From Orobanche coerulescens (Eukaryota; Streptophyta; Magnoliopsida; Lamiales; Orobanchaceae), in NCBI GenBank assembly GCA_033398695.1, contig CM065818.1, positions 34,124,001 to 34,188,000 on the forward strand: 64,000 nucleotides of DNA, given 5' to 3'. The position numbers and the translations under genes are program-made. A model generated the notes under the pieces. It was not told the DNA's origin. It worked only from the letters and a program-made list of their open reading frames with translations, and ran no database searches. The first letter of the stretch is position 1. Each line of letters opens with the position of its first letter. This document shows positions 45,403 to 58,183 of the stretch, in pieces.

Positions 45403-47711
45403 TTCTACCCTCCTTAAAAGAAGTTTCGTCCCGAAACTTAAAATAAGTAGGGAGAAGTAATATCCTCTGCCAGGAAAACTCGACGAGATACGCAAAAACC
45501 GAAAACTCGCGCCCGACGGCGAAGCGCTGCAAGGAACGCAAAGAGACATACGGCGTGAAAACACGCTCCATGACGACCAACACAACGTCGCCGTTAGGAA
45601 TATAATAAAACCAACAAATGACAAGCGTCATCAAACGGATAATATAGTCAAGTCAATTATCCGAACAATCACAAAACACAACGAACGAAAATCAATATGA
45701 TTGATCGACCCAACGGTACATCAATCAAAACGCGAGCCAAACGCTGAACAAATACGGAATTCCATTGCCCAAGGGTTGGAAGATTGAAAACGAGACTAAT
45801 TTCCCGAACTTAAGGGAATTAGGAAGGAGCCTGAATGCTCAACAATCACAAAACGAGAACAAAAACCGAACAAACAAATGATCGAGACAACAAAAATCGA
45901 ACAATCATGTCCGAAACACGAAGGATAATAAAACTCAAAAAACAACTCCCAGGATGATCCGGTGAGAACTAAAAGACATGCATTCCCAAAAGATCCACAG
46001 GAAAGGAAATAGCGATTGAAAAGTCACAGCGACAAACAAGTTATTCCAAAACAATACCACACTCGTTCGATCAACAAAAGCAAGGGGCAGGACAAGCTCA
46101 GAAATGTCAACGAACATAAATGAGTCGACGAAGTCGAAAACACAAGAGTTCCAAATCCGATCTACTTCGAATAAAAGAACTAATAGAACCAGATGATGTC
46201 ACTCCTGAACAAGGTTCACAAGAATAGAACCGAACTCGAAAAAGTCATAGTGATAACCAGGTCGACCCACAACAAGATCACAGTTTGTTCAGACGATGAA
46301 ACCGAAATACAGAACAAGTTCATAAAGTGTCAACGAGCATGAGCGAATCGATGGACTGGAGAAAGAGAAAATACAGAAGTCAAAATAGTACGGTATTACC
46401 TCCGACCTCGTCCACGAAATTCACAAAAACGGGAGCAAGGTAACAAGACATTAAACAACCGACACATAACGGAACGATCACCGATGCACACGGTCATACC
46501 AAACCAAGCTCTAACAGCTCGCACATGCGCGATAACGCAGAAATCACCACGAGGCGACAATATTCAATACCGACATCCCACCTCTCACGGAGGGCTAACA
46601 CAAAAATTGTGTGGAAAACGACTCAACGCTCACACCGCCAATTCGATCATACTCGGGAGCAAACATCAAAATGACAATGCGAACATCATACATACATACC
46701 CAGCCCTCAAACGGGAATGGATAGGTTTAAAAAAAACGAAAACCTCATTTTGAAAATAATTTAGAAGAACACCAGTTGATCTTGAGTATCACCTTTCAAA
46801 AAGTACAAACGTTAAACATCGTTATCGAGACTTTGGAGAACCATTTCACATTTGATAAAAATGAGGACACTTTCTCTTAGTGAAAACTTTCAGAATATTC
46901 GACCCTCGGGTCTAAATAAAAGTGTTTCTAAAACATTGAAAATATCTCAAAGCATTTTGGTCCTCGAAGTAGAATTTTTTTTTCAAATATATTGTGGCAC
47001 CTTGGATGTACCACAAGAAAATAACTCATTTGAAACGTATGTCTCGAAATTTATTTTTCTAAGTTACTCAAGATTTTCAAAAATCCAATAGGCCAGAATG
47101 CCCAAAACTCACACATATCGACGTTCACTAAAACAACTCCTAGTACACGCGTCAAAACATTTAAAATCAAGACAATACATGTCTTTAAACGGAAATAAGC
47201 GATAAAATACCACATTCAGAACAAAACCACTGACCCCATTCGAGGCCTCTAAAGACCCTCCCGCACTGGCTAGTGAACAAGTCGAACGTGTATAAGCACA
47301 AAGCTTCCACAAGAGAACTTGTAAAACGTGCAAATCGATTCGAAATCATCAGCAACGGACAAAAACAACAATAAAAATACATCACAAGCGACGACACTCC
47401 TCGTATAAATCAAATACGAGAGTCGACTAAATACATATCGTGAAATCAAAATCCACATAAGGATTCCACCACTTAACAAATAATCATAAAAATAGCTCGT
47501 GTCACACGAGGCACAACACAAAGAAGGGAGACTTACTTCCACAGGTCGTACGAAGATGATGATCGCCCCACGATACTAATCACGACCAACAAACTCAAAC
47601 GACGCGTCGCGACACGACTCAGTCAGACAAAATCTGACAATACAAGACTCAACAACACATAACTCGACCCGACAGCCTAGGTTTCCTCAACCTAAGCTCT
47701 GATACCATTTA
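45403..47711 (-). other. Non-coding interior of element C
   Basis: The interior starts on the left with a purine tract and an AAGTTTCGTCCCGAAACTT palindrome (45421-45439) and ends on the right with the iMet primer site. I checked both strands for gag, protease, RT and integrase motifs and see none. Only frames below about 90 codons occur. Confidence 0.65.
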
Positions 47712-48949
47712 TGTAACACCCCAATCCGCTCAGGGATATTACACGCCGTAGAACCTTTCCTCAAGGATCTACCAGGCTGGTAACGACATATAACAACTCA
47801 ACCATGCCTTTAAGGCTAAAATGACTCAGTAGACCGATTTGGTCTTTCAACAAATACATACAACTCAAATACAACTCATGCCCACGTAGGGGTCAAAATA
47901 CAACCACACCGCATAACGGGAAAATATAGCAACGGAAAAATAGAGTACAATCGAACGATAAACAAAGTACGGTTCCTCATGTGATTAGTATCGATCATCT
48001 TTCATCATCCTTCGTGCCGACCCTGTGTTATGCTCCAAAACCTGAATGCAAAAACAGACATCCACCCCCCGAATACTCGGGGGTTAGCAAAACTCCACTG
48101 TTTTGCTAGTGCAAGAACAAAGTGCAAATACGAGCCATACAATTCACATTCCACGAACGATAATAATTCGGAATCCTCAAAGGTTCAAATACAACAAGAT
48201 GAACACTTCCCGAGGCGAGAGTTTGAGTAAAGACTTCCCAAAATTTCAAGATCAAAATATCAAGGGAAACAATTTATAAAATGATTTGAAATACCATCAG
48301 GAGTTTTAATAGAAAATAATTTAGGATTATCATATCCTACTTTTCAAAACCCAAAAGACAAAAGGGGTCACCGCCCCAAAGGTTTACTTTCCGAAAAATG
48401 ACATTTACCAAATCGTTGGGATTTTAGCCCCAAATCCGTAAAATTACTTTTTCAAAACCATTGAGATTTTAGCCCCAAATTTCATCAACTCACAGTACAC
48501 AAGAACGACCATAAGGTTCGTCTCCCAACATCAAAATCCACAAATAAAGGATTTAACACAAACAACAAAATACTCTAGCCATCCTAGCCAAGTAAGCCAA
48601 ACGAACACTTACCTCTTACACACTTAGTCGATGCATGCAATCATGAAAACATAGTTCCAAAGCACTCATTTCCGAAAATGCCATAAATAAGTCACATTTG
48701 TAAAATGCACCACAATTAACCGTCGATCCACGTCTCTGTGGACCCCTACCGAGACCCCGTCGGATCTAACCCGTAGTGGTTAAAAGCAAGCTCGTCGATC
48801 CACGTCTCTGTGGACCCCTACCGAGACCCCGTCGGATCTAACCCGTAGTGAGCATACACACACACACACACATTACTCATGCAAAACTAACATGCTAAGA
48901 ATGTAAGTTCATTAAGAATACTCACTAGAGATGGCCATTAACTCGACAC
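47712..48949 (-). repeat. Right LTR of element C, first part (to the D insertion)
   Basis: It is homologous to 42676-43905. It includes the same duplicated 72-bp unit (about 48720-48850) and ends in the GACAC target duplicated by D. The remainder of this LTR continues after D at 58184. Confidence 0.9.
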
Positions 48950-51900
48950 TGTAACACCCCCAGATCCGACCGGGAATATTACAGCGCCGTGGGCCCCGAG
49001 ATGGAACCCACAAGGCTGAAAGAAATTTTCGCAAACATTTACAAAACGCCCAAGAGGCTAACGACGGTATTATCTATTAAAACCATTCGAAGATTTATAA
49101 AACTCGTTTATCAAACCGTCGTAAAAACTCATTTGAAACCACAAGGCCCGAAATGCCAAGACTCAACAGTTTAAGTGCATACGTTAAGCTATCGCTTACA
49201 CGTACCGACAGAATAGATTTAGAGAACGATCGCCAAGGTAACCTAAGTTACCAAATACCAAAAGACCATTTAAAAATACTCACGCAGCGGAGAAAGACAA
49301 ACGATTAAAATACTCTAGCAAATGAATACAACAACCGAATGTAAGCTCAATACACAAATACATGTTCTAGCCGTATCCTCCGGAAGCTCATCTCTCCACG
49401 ACCGCTACAAGCTTGATAATCCAAGAACCTAAAAAGAAAGCCCACGACGGGTCACCATAATATCCAACAATGATAACCATCACATCACGTCAATAATTAC
49501 ATATCAATGGAAATACTAAGTAAGAATACGACCAATGTAATCTTACCGTCTTAACTTTACGAAAATCCACAATTCGTATCCTTAACATCACCATGAGATA
49601 ATACCAAAATATCCATGCGGTATCTCAACAATACCCAAGGTTCTCAAAAACATTATCATAACTCGCGATACGGAAATTATACCAACTCGCCAATTCAATC
49701 CATCGGATGACGTCGACAATTTCAATACGAAAATCGATTGTCCATCAAAGACAAGTATCAAGGAAATACGGAACATACCTCAAGATACGAAATACCATTT
49801 CCATCACGTCGCCTAATCCGAGATCGATCAACACAACATACGGACATGGTCCTAACACAAGACCTACAAATGCATACTCATATGACAACGTCAATATGAT
49901 CACAAGAATAACGACAATGTATACTTATGGCAAATCCATAATATACATATGCACAACAACAACACGTAGGTAATCCGATGATCCAAGCTTCATCGCCTAG
50001 ATCCCACGATGACCCCGTCGGACCAACCGTGGTGGAAAACTCCGTCCGATGATCCAGCGGCGCTAGCATAGATCCCCGATGATCCCGTCGGACCAACACG
50101 AGGTGGACATATGACAACAATGCACAACTGCACAAAACAACAATACACAATACACGACAACAACAATGCACAAATGCATGACAACAACGATACACGAATG
50201 TATCACGACATGATTGACACAAATGATAAAAATGATTAGAGTAGTTGCCCGAGTTCTTCGAGAACGATCTCAATGTCTAAACCATCATGAACCATTATCC
50301 TCAATAATCGACGGTCCAAAGTATCACGGATTGCAGATAATTCATATCTTCGTCTTTAGCACAATATATGCTCGATATACAAGTATACCAATAACAAAAG
50401 TAAATCATATACATTATGATTTAGATTCCCAAAACTCGAATACGATTTATAATCTCAAATCTCCTGTGATTACGATTATTAACATTGCTATACGAATTAT
50501 ACACGAATGAAACGGAAACCATTCATTAAATATTATGAACTGAGCAAGTAATAACTTACCTCGATACCGATGAAGTCGTTACCAATTCCATTGCCGTCAT
50601 CTACAAGTCCCTCGGTCCCGACCAAAGCAATTCACGAACATACTCGAGCTCGATCGCAACACACGGTTGTAATCACCGATCAATATTCTAAACCTATTAC
50701 GAGAATCGATAGACAACAAGTTTGATAACAATCAACAATCGATAAAACCAATTCACAAACCCAACGGCTCGACAATATCTCGATTAAACACTAGTCGAAT
50801 CAATCCTACTCAAACCAAAGACGAATTTACAACCACAACACGAAAATACCGCACTTTCGGCTTCTTAGCGCACGTTAATCACCTAACGTAGCGTGCGCTA
50901 AGTTGCTCCCGTTAGCGCGCGCTAGGCAGAAACGTAGCGTGCGCTAATGCCGGACAGATGCATGTTTTTCAGATACCGATCAACTTATGGCGATTTCAAG
51001 AACACTAAGTGATTGAATCATGTTCAAAGCTATCAAAACAACGAAATCCGATATCCTTTAACATATAAACAATCATCCAACTTATAATCCAAGTTCTATA
51101 TCCATATATCATCTTCCCTAATATTAATACACGAAACGTCAAGAACGTAACCACACTTCCTTAATCTTCCATTACAAAGAGTAATCATCTACAATAACAT
51201 CAACATCCGAAACGAGGAGAAGGATTAATCCACTTATCTCAAGAAAACGAACGACACAATCTAAATCACAAGAATCATATTAATATCATCATACTCCGGT
51301 ATACCATCTCATAATCATGCTTGTCAAACTTGTTTATGTAATAATCATCAACATTCAATCCAAAACGAAATCCAAAGATGAAAAGTGATTACCTTTATGA
51401 AGGAATGGATTGATTTCCAAGGTTGAATCCATTTCCAAGAATCACCAATGATTTCAAGAACAAAGCTTTAATCCATGATTTCCATCTTTAATCTTGTTAA
51501 AGATCACCACCTCACCGTGCTTGGGAACCTCAAGAACCTCCCAAAGCTCTCTCTATCGACTGAAAGTGAAAGAATGGACGAAATGCTTCATAATACCCGT
51601 CTGTCCCTTATATAGACTGCATTACTAGCGTGCGCTAACATCTCATGTTTAGCGTGCGCTAACTGACCTTTGTTAGCGTGCGCTATCGTAGTCCAGAGAC
51701 TACTGTCTGGCTTCGTACATGAGCTTACGTACGTAATGCCCATGCATTAGCGTACGTAATTTACACTCTCTAGCGTACGCAAGTCCTTGCGTTTAGCGTG
51801 CGCTAACATTAGTTGACTCGTTTGTCTGTATGCTCCGAACAAGGGTCCACACGCCGACAGCTCTGACTAGGATAAGATTCCTTTTTGTCCAATATACAGT

Positions 51901-52350
51901 TAGCATGCGCTAATCAACATGCATTAGCGTGCGCTAACACTTCATTACAACATCCGTTGACTTATCAGAACGTGCGCCGAAAGCAGCCGGGTCCACACGC
52001 AGATTCCTTCCGATTCATGCGCACTAGCGTACGCTAACCTATAAACGTAGCGTGCGCTAATCCTGCACGATAGCGTGCGTTATGCATGAATATCAGCGTG
52101 CGCTAATAAGGCTATACTTAGCCATTTTCAGCTATTCTTGTCCAACGTCTCAACATACAGAATACGAACATACGGCATACTGAATACATATACTTCTTAA
52201 ATGTAATTGTCAACCAAGTACGATAATTGTACCAATACAGATGTCTCAGTCCTTCATTTATTTTATCCATACTGTACAGATACCACACTGTACAACATAA
52301 CTCGGATAAAATAATGTTAAATAACCGTAGTAGAATTTTCGGATATTACA
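48950..52350 (-). repeat. Left (3') LTR of element D, 3401 bp
   Basis: It runs from TGTAACACCC to GGATATTACA. A ~70-bp unit (CCGATGATCC ... GATGA(C/T)CCCGTCGGACCAAC) is duplicated at 49976-50103. Two palindrome arrays are present, at 50865-50948 and 51625-52107. The length is unusual for a coding-free element. Confidence 0.88.
51607..52107 (-). promoter_or_regulatory. LTR promoter of element D: TATA box and TTAGCGTGCGCTAA array
   Basis: On the minus strand a TATA box (GTCTATATAAGG, about 51606-51617) adjoins about thirteen copies of TTAGCGYRCGCTAA and close variants, including TTACGTACGTAA and TTAGCGTACGTAA, up to 52107. The right LTR (TATA 57420-57430, array 57439-57936) has one additional copy near 57480. 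A second group of four copies lies downstream of the TATA box at 50865-50948 and 56679-56760. Function is inferred. Confidence 0.6.
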
Positions 52351-54763
52351 TACTACACCACTTAAAATAAGTTTCGTCCTCGAAACTTGCAATCCGTCAT
52401 AAAAACAAATAAACCGTTCAACCAAAATATCCCAAAATAATCACGACAACGATGAATCATCATTATTACCGAATAACCAAAATAGCATACTTACATATGG
52501 CCAAGTCGACGATCTTCAGAGATACTAGCAAGTGACTTTACTGAAAAGCCTCAACACGCTTGCAATAACAATTCCATAAGTGCCAACCAGATATATTATC
52601 GTCAGATGAAATAATCTATCCGTGTTAGTTCTTGTCTGCCTGATCGCACAATCAAATCCCAATCCTGATACAAATCAATAATACACGATACATCTGTGAA
52701 ACAACTGCCCAGCACAATGGCAACGAATCCCAAAATATCAACACAAAATCTGAATGCTCAGATGATCACCAGCAATGATCAACCCATAAATTAATCGAGA
52801 ATATCATTGACATGATGAACTCTAATATGACCAATCCAAAGGTCGAAACGCAATCGAGAATATCATCACCATGATAAACTCCAACACGGTCAACACAGAA
52901 CCACGGAAACAGATATACGAAAGAATAGCATTCTCAAAACGACAAACCAATCACATACAGTGGATCTCAATAAACACACCTGACTGTCGAACATACTCCT
53001 CGGCATACGAACAACCAATCATAAACCGACGAACATATCCAATCATACATGGAGTGGGAACGACCACTCAATATCAAAACCCACCAAAGATGGGGTCACC
53101 CTCCCCAAATCTATCCTTACAAAGAAATCATTCAAAATTCACTATGATAAAATCGCGCTAATACCGTACTCAATGGAATCACATAACACACATGTCCCGG
53201 TTTCATAAAATCCACAGCCCAAAATTACATCCCGTGCATGAATCTACAACACGCAACATATCTCTCTCATCCGATAAATCAACCGATCATCCGTGGATAA
53301 CCAAACTACCATACTAACGCTCGAATCTCTTTCATCGTACCATACCGATGTACCATCCGATTCGTGAGTCTCATTCAGAACTTCACCACGATATGCATTA
53401 TGCACTAAATGCGTATGTATATCAATCACATTTTCAAAACCAGTTTGAAATCATAAAGTCTCGTCAAGAATACAAATTTTCGAAAGTTCTTTCAAAAATT
53501 TCAAAACTAAAAACATAAATTTTCGTAAGACTACGAAATTAATTTTCGAAAAATTAAACTGGCTCGCAAATGCCAAGTGTTCGATATGATTTCCTTCGAA
53601 TCCACACGATCTGAAGTTTTAAAAATGAAAACTATGCAAATGATTGACCGCATCTATACTCCTGTATATCAATCCGGCTCGTCACAAATCCCACTGATAT
53701 TCCATCAGGAAACTACACGATAGAATCCAAAATCTCAATGTATAGACTCCGACAAAAACTCCTTTTTCCACATAGGACTCGCAACGTCAACCATTTTTCA
53801 TCTGGATCACCTCAATTATGCTATGACAATGCCTTGAAACAAATCAACACAACGAAAGACTTCCCGAGAAGTTTCATTTGAACAAGTAAATCAAAATCAT
53901 GACAGCGTAAACGAAATAGGTAAATGATTGATAAAGTATTTTACAAGTCTCGGAGTTTTTTTTTTAAGAAAACAAAAGTCTTTTGAAATATTAGGGTCTC
54001 GGCGTATCTCGCTCCGCATTACAAGGAGTTTAAAAAGTAGGAAACTCTTTTCGGACCCCAAGTCCCGAGTTATAAAACAATTTCAAAATCTATTGGGTCT
54101 CGCCCAAAAATCATTTACGGTAAAACATCTCAGAAAACCTTCATTTTGAAAAGTACCATTTTCAAATGCTCAAAAGCGATTTCATGTATTTCCAAAATGA
54201 CTTAACATGACTACATGTTCTTCTCAACAATTCCCAGTCCTTCTCCCGAATACACAATTGTTCCAAAACTTAACCGACATATTGATTTTCCAAAATCATA
54301 ACTTCTCGAGATCATCAATCCTGTCCCAAATCACAACTTATACCGTAACGCATGATATCTGCTGAATCTCAAAACATATCAACTTAGAACGGCAATAAAT
54401 CTTAATGAAATTCAAAAAAATCCAATTACTTACGGATCGTGAAGCCGACGATTCCCGTGATCCGGCACATGCCTCGACTCTAGAAATTACTCGACATGGA
54501 TATTTTCAAAACACACATTTTGCAAACTCGGCAACTCGAGAACACAACACAACTTTATCTCAAGAAACACGTTAACACCATTTGAAAAAGTTTATAACAA
54601 GACCAAGACTACACTGCAAATCGCACAACGCATAAGCCCGAGTGAACAACAAAACTCACGGCTCCAATATTTTTCAATCGACAACTCAAATGACGCGACG
54701 TAAATACGACCCAACTCGACCCAACCGCCTAGGTTTTCTCAACCTAAGCTCGATACCATATTC
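52351..54763 (-). other. Non-coding interior of element D
   Basis: It opens on the left with a decayed purine tract and the palindrome AAGTTTCGTCCTCGAAACTT (52369-52388). It ends on the right with the altered iMet primer site. No retroelement protein motif is visible on either strand; frames are under 100 codons. Confidence 0.65.
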
Positions 54764-57700
54764 GTAACACCCCGCATCCGACCGGAATACATAGCGCCGT
54801 GGCCCCGAGATGGAACCCACAAGGCTGAAAGAAATTTTCGCAAACATTTACAAAACGCCCAAGAGGCTAACGACGGTATTATCTATTAAAACCATTCAAG
54901 ATTTATAAAACTCGTTTATCAAACCGTCGTAAAAACTCATTTGAAACCACAAGGCCCGAAATGCCAAGACTCAACAGTTTAAGTACATACGTTAAGCTAT
55001 CGCTTACACGTACCGACAGAATAGATTTAGAGAACGATCGCCAAGGTAACCTAAGTTACCAAATACCAAAAGACCATTTAAAAATACTCACGCAGCGGAG
55101 AAAGACAAACGATTAAAATACTCTAGCAATGAATACAACAACCGAATGAAGCTCAATACACAAATACATGTTCTAGCCAAGTATCCTCCGGAAGCTCATC
55201 TCTCCACGACCGCTACAAGCTTGATAATCCAAGAACCTAAAAAGAAAGCCCACGACGGGGTCAGCCATAATATCCAACAATGATAACCATCACATCACGT
55301 CAATAATTACATATCAATGGAAATACTAAGTAAGAATACGACCAATGTAATCTTACCGTCTTAACTTTACGAAAATCCACAATTCGTATCCTTAACATCA
55401 CCATGAGATAATACCAAAATATGCATGCGGTATCTCAACAATACCCAAGGTTCTCAAAAACATTATCATAACTCGCGATACGGAAATTATACCAACTCTG
55501 GCCAATTCAATCCATCGGATGACGTCGACAATTTCAATACGAAAATCGATTGTCCATCAAAGACAAGTATCAAGGAAATACGGAACATACCTCAAGATAC
55601 GAAATACCATTTCCATCATGTCAGTCTAATCCGAGATCAGATCAACACAACATACGGACATGGTCCTAACGCAAGACCTACAAATGCATACTCATATGAC
55701 AACGTCAATATGATCACAAGAATAACGACAATGTATACTTATGGCAAATCCATAATATACATATGCACAACAACAACACGTAGGTAATCCGATGATCCAG
55801 CGTTCAATGCCTAGATCCAACGATGACCCCGCTGACCAACCGTGGTGGAAAACTCCGTCCGATGATCCAACAAGGCTAGCATAGATCCCCCGATGATCCC
55901 GTCGGACCAACACGAGGTGGACATATGACAACAATGCACAACTGCACAAAACAACAATACACAATACACGACAACAACAATGCACAAATGCATGACAACA
56001 ACGATACACGAATGTATCACGACATGATTGACACAAATGATAAAAATGATTAGAGTACTTGCCCCGAGTCCTTCGAGAACGATCTCAATGTCTAAACCAT
56101 CATGAACCATTATCCTCAATAATCGACGGTCCAAAGTATCACGGATTGCAGATAATTCATATCTTCGTCTTTAGCACAATATATGCTCGATATACAAGTA
56201 TACCAATAACAAAAGTAAATCATATACATTATGATTTAGATTCCCAAAACTCGAATACGATTTATAATCTCAAATCTCCTGTGATTACGATTATTAACAT
56301 TGCTATACGAATTATACACGAATGAAACGGAAACCATTCATTAAATATTATGAACTGAGCAAGTAATAACTTACCTCGATACCGATGAAGCTGTTACCAA
56401 TTCCATTGCCGTCATCTACAAGTCCCTCGGTCCCGACCAAAGCAATTCACGAACATACTCGAGCTCGACCGCAACACACGGTTGTAATCACCGATCAATA
56501 TTCTAAACCTATTACAGTAATCGATAGACAACAAGTTTGATAACAATCAACAATCGATAAAACCAATTCACAAACCCAACGGCTCGACAATATCTCGATT
56601 AAACACTAGTCGAATCAATCCTACTCAAAACAAAGACGAATTTACAACCACAACACGAAAATACCGCACTTTCGGCTTCTTAGCGCACGTTAATCACCTA
56701 ACGTAGCGTGCGCTAAGTTGCTCCGTTAGCGCGCTAGGCAAGAACGTAGCGTGCGCTAATGCCGGATGATGCATGTTTTTCAGATACCGATCAACTTATG
56801 GTGATTTCAAGAACACTAAGTGATTCTGAATCATGTTCAAAGCTATCAAAACAACGAAATCCGATATCCTTTAACATATAAACAATCATCCAACTTATAA
56901 TCCAAGTTCTATATCCATATATCATCTTCCCTAATATTAATACACGAAACGTCAAGAACGTAACCACACTTCCTTAATCTTCCATTACAAAGAGTAATCA
57001 TCTACAATAACATCAACATCCGAAACTGAGGAGAAGGATTAATCCACTTATCTCAAGAAAACGAACGACACAATCTAAATCACAAGAATCATATTAATAT
57101 CATCATACTCCGGTATACCATCTCATAATCATGCTTGTCAAACTTGTTTATGTAATAATCATCAACATTCAATCCAAAACAAAATCCAAAGATGAAAAGT
57201 GATTACCTTTATGAAGGAATGGATTGATTTCCAAGGTTGAATCCATTTCCAAGAATCACCAATGATTTCAAGAACAAAGCTTTAATCCATGATTTCCATC
57301 TTTAATCTTGTTAAAGATCACCACCTCACCGTGCTTGGGAACCTCAAGAACCTCCCAAAGCTCTCTCTATCGACTGAAAGTGAAAGAATGGACGAAATGC
57401 TTCATAATACCCGTCTGTCCCTTATATAGACTGCATTACTAGCGTGCGCTAACATCTCATGTTTAGCGTGCGCTAAGGCTTTAGCGTGCGCTAACTGACC
57501 TTTGTTAGCGTGCGCTATCGTAGTCCGAGACTACCGCCGGCCGTACATGAGCTTACGTACGTAATGCCCATGCATTAGCGTACGTAATTTACACTCTCTA
57601 GCGTACGCAAGTCCTTGCGTTTAGCATGCGCTAACATTAGTTGACTCATTTGTCTGTATGCTCCGAACACGGGTCCACACGCCGACAGCTCTGACTAGGA

Positions 57701-58178
57701 TAAGATTCCTTTTTGTCCAATATACAGTTAGCGTGCGCTAATCAACATGCATTAGCGTGCGCTAACACTTCATTACAACATCCGTTGACTTATCAGAACG
57801 TGCGCCGAAAGCAGCCGGGTCCACACGCAGATTCTTTCCGATCTGTCTGCACTAGCGTACGCTAACCTATAAACGTAGCGTGCGCTAATCCTGCACGATA
57901 GCGTGCGTTATGCATGAATATCAGCGTGCGCTAATAAGGCTATACTTAGCCATTTTCAGCTATTCTTGTCCAACGTCTCAACATACAGAATACGAACATA
58001 CGGCATACTGAATACATATACTTCTTAAATGTAATTGTCAACCAAGTACGATAATTGTACCAATACAGATGTCTCAGTCCTTCATTTATTTTATCCATAC
58101 TGTACAGATACCACACTGTACAACATAACTCGGATAAAATAATGTTAAATAACAGTAGTAGAATTTTCGGATATTACA
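54764..58178 (-). repeat. Right (5') LTR of element D, about 3415 bp
   Basis: It is homologous to the left LTR. Many of the differences are one-base changes at CG/CTG/CAG sites, such as GAAACGAGG at 51215 against GAAACTGAGG at 57025. It contains one extra palindrome unit (AGGCTTTAGCGTGCGCTA, about 57477-57494). Confidence 0.88.
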
Positions 58179-58183
58179 GACAC

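Larger units (their letters stand above)
48950..58178 (-). mobile_element. Tekay/Del-like coding-free LTR element D with 3.4-kb LTRs, nested in LTR C
   Basis: LTRs 48950-52350 and 54764-58178 bound a 2.4-kb interior. GACAC stands on both sides (48945-48949 and 58179-58183), proving insertion into LTR C. On the minus strand the primer site reads TGGTATCGAGC (about 54746-54756), a one-base loss from the iMet complement. The right LTR starts GTAACACC without its T. Both losses turn CTG into CG. The interior has a purine-rich tract and no assignable protein. It is the youngest insertion in this stack. Confidence 0.86.

Noticed and set aside
49878..50273. Cysteine-rich minus-strand frame in LTR D
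   Set aside because: The CxC pattern comes from ACAACAATGCACAA-type simple sequence, and the frame differs in the other LTR copy.
51625..52107. CRISPR-like array of short repeats
   Set aside because: The repeats are short imperfect palindromes with irregular spacing inside a plant LTR. There are no cas genes and no regular spacers.
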